NCBI RefSeq assembly: GCF_016185115.1
Contig: NZ_JACPOF010000017.1
Coordinates: 464,573-528,572, forward strand
Origin: Polaromonas sp.
GTDB taxonomy: Bacteria; Pseudomonadota; Gammaproteobacteria; Burkholderiales; Burkholderiaceae_C
Reading direction: 5' to 3'
Length of the DNA stretch: 64,000 bases
The position numbers were made by a program, and so were the translations under genes. The notes under the pieces were generated by a model. That model saw nothing but the letters and a program-made list of their open reading frames with translations. It had not been told where the DNA came from and ran no database searches. Position 1 is the first letter of the stretch, and every line of letters begins with the position of its first letter. Positions 19,162-28,366 of the stretch are shown piece by piece.

Positions 19162-20199
19162 ATGAACACTCAACAAATTCTCATGCCCCTTGTGCTGGTT
19201 GCCTGTATCTTCCCGGCTGCCTCTCAAAGCCAGGATGCAGGCAATGCGCTGAATCTTTTCCAGAACCTGTTACGTGGCGGACAACCTGCGCAACAACAGG
19301 CAGCGCCACAGCCTGCATCACCCGGTGGCCTGGCCGGGAGCCTGTTCAGCGGCTTCGTCGGCGGGCCAGCCGCACGACCCGCCACCGGCGACCTTGTGCA
19401 GATGCTGTCGCAGTCGCTGGAACAGATTGACGAACCGAAAGAGATCGAGATAGGCCGCCAGCTTGCTGCACTCCTGATGGGCAGCAAACCGCTTTTCGCC
19501 GACCTGGCCATGCAGCGCTATATCAACCTGGTGGGCCGCTGGATCAGCCTGCACTCATCGCGGCCCGACCTGCCCTGGACCTTTGCGGTGCTGGACGACC
19601 CCGGCTTCAATGCATTCGCCACGCCGGGTGGCTATGTGTTTGTGACCAGGGGCCTGATGGACCGGGTGACAGACGAGGCAGAGCTGGCCGGCATCCTGGC
19701 GCACGAGATCACACACGTGACGGCCAGACATCACCTGGTCGCGATGAACAAGGCCGCACGAGCCGGCCTGCTGACGCAACTCATAGGCTCACAGTTCAAG
19801 AACGATGTGAGCGGCATGCTCTCGGCGCAACTGCTCGGTCTGGGTAAAAACATGTACACCAAGGGCCTTGACCAGGACGACGAACTCGATGCCGACCGCA
19901 CCGGCGTGGCACTGGCAGCGCGCGCAGGATTTGACCCTTACGGCCTGGTGGCTGTACTGCAGAACCTGCGCACGGCATCGCCAGATGATGCCCTCTTTGC
20001 GTTGTCATTAAGCACACATCCGCCCGCACAGCTGAGGCTTAACCAGCTTGAGCTGGCCATGGGCACACGGCTCGATGCGTTTGCGGGCCAGCCAGCAGTG
20101 ACTGTGGCGCAGCGTGTGGACAACCTCGCCGCCGCCAACCGCAGGGCCAACGCCCAGGCCATCGCGCCTGCACGGCCCACACCTGCCAAGAAGAATTAG
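19162..20199 (+). CDS. Exported M48-family zinc metalloprotease
   Basis: 345 residues with a signal peptide (MNTQQILMPLVLVACIFPAASQS). Zinc-binding HEITH at about residue 182, third ligand Glu in DQDDELDADRTGVALAARAG near 235. It lacks the multi-pass membrane region of HtpX and resembles the soluble BepA/LoiP-like periplasmic group that oversees outer-membrane protein quality. No TPR tail is present. Paired with the SH3 protein upstream. Confidence 0.9.
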   Translation: MNTQQILMPLVLVACIFPAASQSQDAGNALNLFQNLLRGGQPAQQQAAPQPASPGGLAGSLFSGFVGGPAARPATGDLVQMLSQSLEQIDEPKEIEIGRQLAALLMGSKPLFADLAMQRYINLVGRWISLHSSRPDLPWTFAVLDDPGFNAFATPGGYVFVTRGLMDRVTDEAELAGILAHEITHVTARHHLVAMNKAARAGLLTQLIGSQFKNDVSGMLSAQLLGLGKNMYTKGLDQDDELDADRTGVALAARAGFDPYGLVAVLQNLRTASPDDALFALSLSTHPPAQLRLNQLELAMGTRLDAFAGQPAVTVAQRVDNLAAANRRANAQAIAPARPTPAKKN

Positions 20200-20202
20200 G
20201 TT

Positions 20203-21141
20203 CTACTGCCTTCTGGTCACGACAAAAATGCCGGTGAGCACCAGCGCAGTCCCGGCGGCTACCAGCGGGGTAAATGATTCGCCGAGAAAAATCGTACCCA
20301 TCAGAATCGTGGACAGCGGGCCTATCATGCCGGTCTGCGCCGCAAGGCTCGCGCCTATGCGCTCTACGCCCATCATCACCATCAAGACAGGCGCGGCCGT
20401 ACACAGGGTGGCGTTGAGCACCGACAACCAGATGACCTCAGGCGCCACCAGCGCTGCACTCAGGGGCCGCAGCAATGCAAACTGCAGCAGGCAACACAGG
20501 CAGGCCACGGAGGTCGCCAGCCCTACCAGCCGCAGCGCGCCCAGGCGGCGCACCAGTTCGCCGCTGTAGACAAGGTAAATCGAATAGCTGAGCGCGCTGA
20601 GGAATACCAGTAGCGCGCCCCAGGCCGTATGCGCGCCCTGTACCGACAGCTCCTGACCGAACACCAGCACAACGCCGCCATAACTGATGGCCATGCCAGC
20701 AAGTTGCCTCACGGTAACGCCGCGCCTGTAGAGCACCAGCCCCAGCAGCATGACAATGGTGGGGTTGAGGTACAGGATGAGCCGCTCAAGCGAGGCGCTG
20801 ATATAAACCAGCCCGGCGAAATCCAGGAAGCTGGAAAAGTAGTAGCCAATAAAGCCCAGGCCGCATACCCCCAACCAGTCCTTGCGGGTCAGCGCTGCCT
20901 TGCCACGGCTCGCCCACCATGCCATCACGGCGAATATAGGTAGCGCAAACAGCATGCGAAACATGATGAGCGTGACCGCATCAACGTCATGCCGATAGGC
21001 CAGCTTCACGATGATGGCCTTGCCGCTGAATGCCACTGCACCGAAGCCTGCAAGCAACAGGCCAGGCACCAGGTTTTTTGGAGCGGCGTGATCCTGTGGG
21101 CCGCGGGCTTCAGGATCTTGTTGTTCCGGAATATTGCTCAA
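20203..21141 (-). CDS. EamA/DMT-family transporter
   Basis: 312-residue inner-membrane protein with ten predicted helices in two EamA repeats (about 28-165 and 175-305). Gly/Ala-rich helix ends and the AAQTGMIGPLSTILMGTIFLGE motif typify drug/metabolite exporters. Convergent with the M48 gene (3-bp gap). Substrate unknown. Confidence 0.88.
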   Translation of the reverse strand: MSNIPEQQDPEARGPQDHAAPKNLVPGLLLAGFGAVAFSGKAIIVKLAYRHDVDAVTLIMFRMLFALPIFAVMAWWASRGKAALTRKDWLGVCGLGFIGYYFSSFLDFAGLVYISASLERLILYLNPTIVMLLGLVLYRRGVTVRQLAGMAISYGGVVLVFGQELSVQGAHTAWGALLVFLSALSYSIYLVYSGELVRRLGALRLVGLATSVACLCCLLQFALLRPLSAALVAPEVIWLSVLNATLCTAAPVLMVMMGVERIGASLAAQTGMIGPLSTILMGTIFLGESFTPLVAAGTALVLTGIFVVTRRQ

Positions 21142-21164
21142 AACTCTCTTGTTCCATTCACGGA

Positions 21165-22781
21165 CTAAAACCCCACAGCCTGACCATCGCGACGTGCATC
21201 GCTGGCAGCAACATAGCCTTCCACGCCTGGCTCGCCGGCGCGCCAGATGAACTGGCCGGCGCCAAAATCCTGGTAGGAGTCATTGATGACCTCCATCTGG
21301 TGCCCACGTGCAGCCAGTTCGCGGACGGTGTCCTGGTCAAGACTGGACTCGACGTTGATCTCAAGCCCGCTGTTGAAGCGCCAGCGCGGGGCATCACAGG
21401 CTGTCTGCGGGTTCTGGCCGTAGTCAAGCATGCGCACCAGGGTCTGCATGTGGCCCTGCGGCTGCATGTTGGCACCCATGACACCAAAACTCATGACAGG
21501 CTGGCCGTCTTTGGTAAGGAAGGCGGGAATGATGGTGTGAAACGGACGCTTGCCCGGCGCAACCTGATTCGGGCCCGCCGAAAGGCTGAACGCATGACCG
21601 CGGTTTTGCAGGCTGATGCCGAACTCCGGCTCAACGCAGCCAGAACCAAAACCCTGGTAATTGCTCTGGATGAAACTCACCATCATGCCGCTCTCGTCTG
21701 CTGCGGTGAGGTAAATCGTGCCGCCCTTGACCGGGTTGCCTGCACCAAAATCCTGAGCCTTGTCCATGCGAATGAGTTTGGCACGGGAAGCCAGATAACC
21801 GTCATCGAGCATTTGATCGGCCGTCACCGCCATTGACGACGGCTCGGACACATATTTATAGGTGTCGGCAAAGGCCAGCTTCATGGCCTCTATCTGCAGG
21901 TGCTGCGAATCGGCGCCGTCCACAGGCATGCCCGCAACGTCAAAGTTGCCCAATATGCCAAGCGCCATAAGCGCCGAGATGCCCTGGCCGTTTGGTGGTA
22001 TTTCATGCAGGGTATAGCCGCGGTAGTCCTTGCCAATGGGCTTGACCCATTCGGGTTTGTAAGCAGCAAAATCTGCAGCCGTGATGCTGCCGCCGTTAAG
22101 GGATGAAAACTTCTCGATGGCCTGGGCAATTTCGCCGCCGTAAAAGGCAGCACCGCGACTTCCGGCAATCGCCCGCAATGCCTTTGCTGCGGCCTTAAAA
22201 CGAAACAGTTCTGCCACATTGGGCGCACGGCCCCAGGGCAGGAAGGACTGGGCGAACCCGGGCAAAGACTTGAGCTCATCGGTCGCAGCAGCCCATTTCT
22301 GCTGCACCACCACCGGCACCAGGTAACCACGCTCCGCAATATCAATGGCCGGCTCCAGCAGGTCGGCGAAGGGCAGCTTGCCGAAACGTTCACTCATGGT
22401 CATCCAGCTGCCGACGGCGCCTGGCACCGTGACCGAATCCATACCGCGACGAGGCGGCGTTTCTGCGCCTTCACTGTACTTGCGTTTGAAGTAATCCGGC
22501 GTCCAGCTTTGTGGCGCACGGCCCGAGGCATTGAGCCCATGCAATTCCCTGCCGTCCCAGAGGATGCAGAAGGCATCGCTTCCGAGGCCGTTGCTGACAG
22601 GTTCAAGAATGGCCATGGCCGCCGCAGCGGCAATGGCGGCATCAACTGCATTGCCGCCCTTGAGCAACATGCGCAGGCCGGCCTGCGCTCCCAGGGGATG
22701 CGAGGTGGAAACCACGTTGCGTGCAAACAGGGGAAGTCGGGTGGAGGTGTAGGAGTTCTCGAAGCTGAATTTGAGTGTCAT
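21165..22781 (-). CDS. Gamma-glutamyltransferase-family protein
   Basis: About 538-residue Ntn hydrolase precursor. The start is placed at ATG 22781 because the upstream in-frame codon is TTG. The autocleavage/catalytic Thr is in KGGTIYLTAADESG (near residue 363), where TIY replaces the usual TTH. NVVSTSHPLGAQAG and GGNAVDAAIA near the N-terminus and the C-terminal GANMQPQGHMQ are family motifs. No signal peptide is seen, so it is probably cytoplasmic and may act on acyl-peptides or as a cephalosporin-acylase-like enzyme rather than on glutathione. Confidence 0.88.
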   Translation of the reverse strand: MTLKFSFENSYTSTRLPLFARNVVSTSHPLGAQAGLRMLLKGGNAVDAAIAAAAAMAILEPVSNGLGSDAFCILWDGRELHGLNASGRAPQSWTPDYFKRKYSEGAETPPRRGMDSVTVPGAVGSWMTMSERFGKLPFADLLEPAIDIAERGYLVPVVVQQKWAAATDELKSLPGFAQSFLPWGRAPNVAELFRFKAAAKALRAIAGSRGAAFYGGEIAQAIEKFSSLNGGSITAADFAAYKPEWVKPIGKDYRGYTLHEIPPNGQGISALMALGILGNFDVAGMPVDGADSQHLQIEAMKLAFADTYKYVSEPSSMAVTADQMLDDGYLASRAKLIRMDKAQDFGAGNPVKGGTIYLTAADESGMMVSFIQSNYQGFGSGCVEPEFGISLQNRGHAFSLSAGPNQVAPGKRPFHTIIPAFLTKDGQPVMSFGVMGANMQPQGHMQTLVRMLDYGQNPQTACDAPRWRFNSGLEINVESSLDQDTVRELAARGHQMEVINDSYQDFGAGQFIWRAGEPGVEGYVAASDARRDGQAVGF

Positions 22782-22855
22782 GTGGACTGCCAAAAGTAGA
22801 TGTTTGCCTGAACCATATCAAAGCTGCCTGGTGATTGTGCAACGCAGGGCATGAA

Positions 22856-22879
22856 AAAAGGCACCCGCGGGTGCCTTTT
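22856..22879 (-). terminator. Rho-independent terminator of tctA
   Basis: Perfect 24-bp palindrome with arms AAAAGGCACCCG and CGGGTGCCTTTT. On the minus strand it is followed by a run of six T, as expected for an intrinsic terminator of the tctBA transcript, 43 bp past the tctA stop. Confidence 0.88.
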
Positions 22880-22922
22880 GAGTGAAGTCATGGGCCGGGG
22901 TCAGGACCCGGCCCATGGGGCC

Positions 22923-24434
22923 TTAATCCTCTACAAAGGCCTCTTCACGTTTATTCTTGATGGACGGCAGCAGCACAATGATCAACATCAGCAGGGCCGC
23001 ACCCAGCAAGCCGGCGGAGATGGGACGCGTGACAAATACGCTCCAGTCGCCTCGCGACAGCAGCAGCGCCCTTCGCAGGTTCTCTTCCATCATGGGGCCC
23101 AGAATGAAGCCCAGCAACAGCGGTGCCGGCTCACAACCCAGTTTGACAAACAGGTAGCCGACGACCCCAAAAATACCAACGGTCCAGATATCGAAGGTGT
23201 TGTTGTTGGTCGAGTAAACGCCGATCGCGCAGAAAAGCACGATGGACGGGAACAGGTAACGGTAAGGCACGGTCAGCAACTTGATCCACATGCCGATCAG
23301 CGGCAGGTTCAAAATGATCAGCATGGCGTTACCGATCCACATCGATGCGATCAGGCCCCAGAAAAGCTGCGGGTTGCTGGTCATCACCTGGGGACCAGGC
23401 TGAATGTTGTGGATGGTCATGGCACCGACCATCAGCGCCATCACGGCGTTGGGTGGAATACCCAGCGTCAGCAGCGGAATGAAGGAGGTCTGTGCACCGG
23501 CATTGTTGGCAGACTCGGGGCCGGCCACACCGCGGATGTTGCCCTGGCCGAAAGCCACTTCACCCGGCTTCATCTTCATCTTCTTCTCAAGCGCATAAGC
23601 TGCAAAAGCAGCCAGCAGCGCACCACCGCCTGGCAGGATGCCCAGGGCAGAACCCAATGCCGTGCCGCGCAGAACCGCAGGCGCCATGTTCTTGAAGTCT
23701 TCCTTGGTCGGCATCAGGCCAGTCACCTTGGCCGTAAAGACCTCGCGCTCGTCGGAAGGCTGCGCCAGGTTGCTGATGATTTCACCGTAACCGAACACAC
23801 CCATGGCGATCACGACAAAGCCGATGCCGTCGGTCAGTTCAGGAATGTCAAAGCTGAAGCGGGCGACGCCGGAATTCACGTCGGTACCCACCAGACCCAT
23901 GAGCAGGCCCAGCACGATCATGGCGATAGCCTTGAGCAGGGAACCGGAAGCCAGCACCACGGCGCCGATCAGGCCCAGTACCATCAGTGCGAAGTACTCG
24001 GCAGGACCGAACTTGAAGGCCAGTTCTGTCAGTGGAGGTGCAAAGGCAGCCAGGATCAGGGTGCCGACGCAACCTGCAAAGAAGGACCCCATACCAGCAG
24101 CAGCCAGTGCAGGCCCCGCCCGTCCTTTTCTGGCCATCTGGTATCCGTCGATACAGGTCACGACCGATGAGGATTCGCCGGGAAGGTTGACCAGAATGGC
24201 GGTAGTGGAGCCGCCGTACTGCGCGCCGTAGTAAATACCGGCCAGCATGATCAACGCGGAAACAGGAGGCAGCGCGTAGGTTGCCGGCAGCAGCATGGCG
24301 ATGGTGGCCACAGGCCCGATGCCGGGCAGAACGCCGATCAGCGTGCCCAGCAGGCAGCCGACAAACGCGTAAACCAGGTTGATAGGCGTAAACGCAACGC
24401 CAAAACCCAGGGAAAGATTTGCGATCAGATCCAT
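22923..24434 (-). CDS. tctA: Tripartite tricarboxylate transporter, large permease TctA
   Basis: 503-residue membrane protein with about 11-12 helices. Hallmarks are the N-terminal GTLIGVLPGIGPVATIAMLLP near residue 35 and the repeated TLGIPPNAVMALMVGAM near 325. It imports carboxylates using a soluble TctC-type binding protein. It follows tctB by 9 bp. No tctC gene is present in the window, so the binding protein must be encoded elsewhere. Confidence 0.95.
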   Translation of the reverse strand: MDLIANLSLGFGVAFTPINLVYAFVGCLLGTLIGVLPGIGPVATIAMLLPATYALPPVSALIMLAGIYYGAQYGGSTTAILVNLPGESSSVVTCIDGYQMARKGRAGPALAAAGMGSFFAGCVGTLILAAFAPPLTELAFKFGPAEYFALMVLGLIGAVVLASGSLLKAIAMIVLGLLMGLVGTDVNSGVARFSFDIPELTDGIGFVVIAMGVFGYGEIISNLAQPSDEREVFTAKVTGLMPTKEDFKNMAPAVLRGTALGSALGILPGGGALLAAFAAYALEKKMKMKPGEVAFGQGNIRGVAGPESANNAGAQTSFIPLLTLGIPPNAVMALMVGAMTIHNIQPGPQVMTSNPQLFWGLIASMWIGNAMLIILNLPLIGMWIKLLTVPYRYLFPSIVLFCAIGVYSTNNNTFDIWTVGIFGVVGYLFVKLGCEPAPLLLGFILGPMMEENLRRALLLSRGDWSVFVTRPISAGLLGAALLMLIIVLLPSIKNKREEAFVED

Positions 24435-24443
24435 TTTTTATCC

Positions 24444-24932
24444 TTAGCCCGTGATGAACGATGGCCACACGGGAAACTGCAGCTTCAGAATGACGACGAA
24501 CGCGACATAACTTCCAGCAGCGAGCACGGTCGCCAGAATGAATGTGTTTTTGACCTTCCAGCCGGGTTCGGCCATGCTTGCGATGAAGGTCAATGCATAG
24601 ATGGCAACTATCATTCCAAAAGCAGGAAATTTGATGCTGGGCAGGCCGGCGAGCAGCACACCAAACACCAGGTTGGCCAGGATGATGAACACCAGGGGCT
24701 TCCACGCCCACTTGCCAATCTTGCCGCCACCCTCGGTTTCAACGACCAGCGACTGGAAGGTAATGACCACACCAATGATGGCCATCAGGATGCCCAGCAT
24801 CAGCGGGAAATAGCCGGGGCCCATGCGCGCACCCTCGCCAACGTTGTAAGTGGTAGCGCCCCATGCGAACGCCACGCCGACGCCCATAAACATGAGGCCT
24901 GAAAAAAAGTCTTTCTGACTCTTGATATTCAC
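24444..24932 (-). CDS. tctB: Tripartite tricarboxylate transporter, small permease TctB
   Basis: 162-residue protein with four hydrophobic segments. GTG 24932 is preferred: GGAGA lies 6-9 bases upstream and the product starts MNIKSQKDFFSGLMFMGVG as in the family. The in-frame extension to 25007 is unlike TctB. The GARMGPGYFPLMLG motif is diagnostic. Cotranscribed with tctA. The 284-bp stretch upstream (to 25216) is AT-rich and should hold its promoter; no gene seen there. Confidence 0.9.
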   Translation of the reverse strand: MNIKSQKDFFSGLMFMGVGVAFAWGATTYNVGEGARMGPGYFPLMLGILMAIIGVVITFQSLVVETEGGGKIGKWAWKPLVFIILANLVFGVLLAGLPSIKFPAFGMIVAIYALTFIASMAEPGWKVKNTFILATVLAAGSYVAFVVILKLQFPVWPSFITG

Positions 24933-25216
24933 GGCTTGTCTCCAGTAGAAAAATAGAACTTCGCGATTGTTGCATTGATTCATGCCGTTTTGGCATGTGG
25001 CTTTCACCTATAAAAAACGCGCGTTTTCCCAATGCGAAATGAGTCAAAAACGACTTTCGGAATCATATGCACACATATGGCCCCAAAGGTCAGTTTGTGG
25101 TCAGGTTGAAATCGGGATTTATAGGGGTAAACACCGCCAAAGCAACATATACGCACCGGCGTCATGCGTCTTCCGCACCAGTCGGGTGCCAAAAATATTT
25201 CAGGTTGTTCTGAAAC

Positions 25217-27028
25217 TCAGGACATGGGCGGCGTCGCGGAAAGGATCTCCTCGATGGTGGTCAGGCCTTCAGCCACCTTCAGGGCGCCACCCAGGCGCAG
25301 GGGACGCATGCCTTCCGACACCGCCTGACGTCGCAGCGCATCGATATTGGGCTCGTTGGAGACTTTCTCCTTGAAGCCCTCGGTGACAGTGAGCAACTCG
25401 TAAAGGCCCATACGCCCCCGGAAGCCAGTGAGGCGGCAATCGACGCAGCCGACGGGTTTGTAGGGCCGGTAGCCACCGTTGATCTGCCAGGGTTTGACCA
25501 ACTCTGCCAGCGCCTCGCGCGGGGCAGCATCATCTTTTTCACGGCAATTGCCGCACAGGGTGCGCACCAGCCGCTGGGCCAGCACGCCCAACAGGGTCGC
25601 GTTGATCAGGTAGGAAGGTATGCCCAGTTCCATCAGCCTTGATACGGCCGAAGGGGCATCGTTGGTATGCAGCGTGCTGAAGACCAGATGGCCTGTCAGT
25701 GCTGCCTGCACGGCCATTTCCGCCGTTTGAAGGTCGCGGATCTCGCCCACCATGATGATGTCCGGGTCCTGCCGCATGAGCGCGCGCAGGCCTTCTGCAA
25801 AATCGAAATCGAGGTGCGGCTGGACCTGGGTCTGGTTGAACGCAGACTCGATCATTTCAATCGGGTCCTCCACCGTGCTGACATTGACCTCTTCAGTGGC
25901 GAGCCGCTTGAGGGTTGAATAGAGCGTGGTGGTTTTGCCCGAGCCGGTCGGGCCTGTGACGAGGATGATGCCGTAGGGCCGTTTGACCAATTGCTCCCAG
26001 CGGTCGGCATCGTGTTGCGAGAATCCAAGACCGTCAAGATCCTTGACTGTGGTGTCCGGGTCAAAAATACGCATGACCATTTTTTCGCCAAAGGCCGTCG
26101 GCAGGGTGGAAAGCCGCATTTCGATCTCGTCGCCGCGCGGGTTCCGGGTCTTGATGCGTCCATCCTGGGGGCGGCGCTTTTCAACGACGTCCATACGGCC
26201 CAGCAACTTGATGCGTGCCGTCATCGCGTTGTGAACGCCCATGGGCAACTGATAGACAAGATGCAGGACGCCGTCGATGCGAAAACGTATGACACCCTGC
26301 TCGCGGCGCGGCTCCAGATGGATGTCGCTGGCCCGCTGGTCGAAGGCGTATTGCCAGAGCCAGTCCACCACCTGCACCACACCCTGATCGTTGGCATCGA
26401 GCTGCTTGTTGGTCTTGTTGAGCTCAACAAGCTGCTCAAAACTGGCGGAGCCGGAATTGCCGCCTGCCTTGATTGCCGCCTTGACGGATTTGGCGAGCGC
26501 AAAAAACTCGGCTGTGTATTTGGTGATCTCCAGAGGATTCGACACAACCAGGCGCACAGTCCGCTTGGCCTGGCGTTCGATCTCGGGTATCCAGTCCGTG
26601 ACGAAGGGCTCGGACGTCGCGACAATCACTTCCGAACCCTTGACCTGCACCGGCAGGACCTTGTGGCGCTCGGCGTAAATTGCTGACATGGTGTCGGATA
26701 CCTTGCCAACCTCGACTTTCAGCGGGTCTATGCGCAGGTATGTCAAACCGGCACGCCCCGCCAGCCACTCTGTCATGGTCTCTATATCCAGCGGCCGGCC
26801 GTCAGAAGAGCGGGTCATGCTCACACTGGCCAGCCGTGCCAGTGGCTGCAATGAACTCTGCGCCTGCGAGCAGCGCGCGATGGTTCGCTGCGCTTCAGCC
26901 TGGCTGATGATGCCGTCCTCCGCCATCCATTCGACCAGCCGTCGCCAGTCCAGCGGCCCGACGTGGGGCGGTTTTGCCGCGCTTTTACGTGAGGAGGCTG
27001 GGGGGGTTGGGGGCATCACTGCACTCAT
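25217..27028 (-). CDS. GspE/PilB-type secretion or pilus assembly ATPase
   Basis: 603 residues. An N-terminal MshEN-like region (about 25-200) precedes the catalytic core: Walker A GPTGSGKTTT near 358, an Asp box, Walker B (IIMVGEIRD) and a His box (ALTGHLVFSTLHTND). A four-Cys zinc site is CGNC and CVDC (about 500-540). It powers assembly of type II secretion or type IV pilus fibres. It has no gsp or pil neighbours here, so its partner complex is elsewhere. Confidence 0.92.
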   Translation of the reverse strand: MSAVMPPTPPASSRKSAAKPPHVGPLDWRRLVEWMAEDGIISQAEAQRTIARCSQAQSSLQPLARLASVSMTRSSDGRPLDIETMTEWLAGRAGLTYLRIDPLKVEVGKVSDTMSAIYAERHKVLPVQVKGSEVIVATSEPFVTDWIPEIERQAKRTVRLVVSNPLEITKYTAEFFALAKSVKAAIKAGGNSGSASFEQLVELNKTNKQLDANDQGVVQVVDWLWQYAFDQRASDIHLEPRREQGVIRFRIDGVLHLVYQLPMGVHNAMTARIKLLGRMDVVEKRRPQDGRIKTRNPRGDEIEMRLSTLPTAFGEKMVMRIFDPDTTVKDLDGLGFSQHDADRWEQLVKRPYGIILVTGPTGSGKTTTLYSTLKRLATEEVNVSTVEDPIEMIESAFNQTQVQPHLDFDFAEGLRALMRQDPDIIMVGEIRDLQTAEMAVQAALTGHLVFSTLHTNDAPSAVSRLMELGIPSYLINATLLGVLAQRLVRTLCGNCREKDDAAPREALAELVKPWQINGGYRPYKPVGCVDCRLTGFRGRMGLYELLTVTEGFKEKVSNEPNIDALRRQAVSEGMRPLRLGGALKVAEGLTTIEEILSATPPMS

Positions 27029-27092
27029 GGCTTCACTTTAACGCATAGGGCCAGCGGAAAACAGGCACCGTAGTTGGGGCGATGTAAAGCCA

Positions 27093-27857
27093 TCACACCA
27101 CAGGCCTGAATATGCGCAGCCACTTTTTCGCAGGCAAATCCCAGCGCGACTGAACATCCGCGGCCCGCAGCAACAGGTCGCCCCTGTCGGGACGGGAAGG
27201 TTCACGCTGCGCCATGACCACGGTGTTCCCCTCGCGTGTGGGGGTAAAAGCCCACAAGGCCTGCGGCCCGAAGGCCTCCGCGATTTTTTCCAGTGATGCC
27301 TGGTAACTCGAATCGCGGCCGAACAGGTTGACCGTCATCACACCATCTTCGGCCAGCAGCTCATGGCAGTCGGCATAAAAAGCTGCGCTGTCCAGAACCG
27401 GTGCCGCCGCCTCGTGGTCATACAGATCCACATGCAGCAGGTCCACGGTTTCACGGTGCTGCGGTTTTTTGATTTCCTGGGACGCATCGGCCTCTATGAC
27501 ACGCAGGCGCATGTCGTCCTTGGGCAGTTTGAACCAGCCGCGGCAGGCCGCGATTACCTGCGGATTGATCTCAATCGCAGTGGTCTTCATGCGCAGTTTT
27601 TTGTAGCAGAACTTGGTCAGCGCGGCAGAGCCCAGACCCAGTTGCATGGCATGCTTTTTTGGCAAGCCGGCAGGCTGGGCAAACAGCAGGCCGGCCATCA
27701 TGCGCTGGACGTATTCAAGCTCTATGTCCCAGGGCTTGTCTATCAGCATGGACCCTTGTACCCACTCGGTGCCCAGATGCAGATAACGTTTGTCACCAAA
27801 GTCAGAAAAGTTGACTTCGGGCAGCGGCACCGTCTTCGATATTTCCTTTTTTGCCAT
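27093..27857 (-). CDS. Spermidine-synthase-like methyltransferase-fold protein
   Basis: 254 residues with a Rossmann fold of the polyamine aminopropyltransferase type. The nucleotide-binding region is MQLGLGSAALTKFCYK near 87, the acidic ligand loop TAIEINPQVIAACRGWF near 113, and LLHVDLYDHEAA near 160. The N-terminal tetramerisation hairpin of true SpeE is short, so catalytic function is uncertain. Its ATG overlaps the stop of the glycosylase gene upstream (TGATG), so the two are translationally coupled. Confidence 0.82.
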   Translation of the reverse strand: MAKKEISKTVPLPEVNFSDFGDKRYLHLGTEWVQGSMLIDKPWDIELEYVQRMMAGLLFAQPAGLPKKHAMQLGLGSAALTKFCYKKLRMKTTAIEINPQVIAACRGWFKLPKDDMRLRVIEADASQEIKKPQHRETVDLLHVDLYDHEAAAPVLDSAAFYADCHELLAEDGVMTVNLFGRDSSYQASLEKIAEAFGPQALWAFTPTREGNTVVMAQREPSRPDRGDLLLRAADVQSRWDLPAKKWLRIFRPVV

Positions 27858-28366
27858 CAGCTCAATCCATGTTTTTCAAAAACTTCACGCCACGCGGCAA
27901 GCTTGCGCTCAAAACTCCATGAGGCGTTGGCGGGACTGGTAGATGGCAACTTATAAACGGGCAGACCGGTCTGCATCGTGTGCCTTGAGTGTTTGAAGCT
28001 CTCCCCGCCATTGTGTGCAATGGCCTCCAGCCTGGGGCACAGCTTATCAAGCAGGGTGAAGTTGTTGAGTACAGCATTACGGATGCTGGTATCGAGGCTG
28101 CCCTCGCGCTCGCATGAGGCATACACATCCCAGAGGCCGAGCTTTTTCGAAAGCAGCCATTCGCTGTGTGCCTCGTAGCCCATTCCCATCGCGTCCAGGG
28201 GCCAAATAGCTTGCAGGATTTTCCAGAACTGGTTTTGCGGATGGCCGTAATACTGCTGGGCCTTCAGCGATGCAAGCCCGGGGAAGCTGCCCAGTATCAA
28301 CAGTCGCGTATCGGCGGACACCAGCGGCGGCAAGGATGTCAGCACAGGGTTTGGCAAGGTACTCAC
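27857..28366 (-). CDS. DNA-deoxyinosine (hypoxanthine-DNA) glycosylase, UDG superfamily
   Basis: 169-residue repair enzyme. GTG 28366 forms a GTGA overlap with the tatD stop; the longer frame to 28450 reads through tatD. Family motifs are LLILGSFPGLASLKAQQYYGHP (about residues 20-41, split as ILGSFPG and QQYYGHPQNQFW) and C-terminal LPSTSPANA. Removes hypoxanthine (or uracil) from DNA, starting base-excision repair. In a tatD-glycosylase-methyltransferase-fold unit. Confidence 0.88.
   Translation of the reverse strand: MSTLPNPVLTSLPPLVSADTRLLILGSFPGLASLKAQQYYGHPQNQFWKILQAIWPLDAMGMGYEAHSEWLLSKKLGLWDVYASCEREGSLDTSIRNAVLNNFTLLDKLCPRLEAIAHNGGESFKHSRHTMQTGLPVYKLPSTSPANASWSFERKLAAWREVFEKHGLS

Noticed and set aside
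13515..22781. Glutathione-cycle link between HyuAB (as oxoprolinase) and the gamma-glutamyltransferase-like gene
   Set aside because: The genes are over 4 kb apart in different transcription units, the GGT-like protein lacks a signal peptide, and HyuAB cannot be assigned to 5-oxoprolinase from sequence alone.
22851..24170. 439-codon plus-strand frame opposite tctA
   Set aside because: Gln/His/Asp-rich antisense artefact; tctA has clear TctA motifs and a terminator.
22923..24932. tctC binding-protein gene expected beside tctBA
   Set aside because: Neither flank encodes a TctC-type exported protein; the neighbours are a GGT-like protein and a GspE ATPase.
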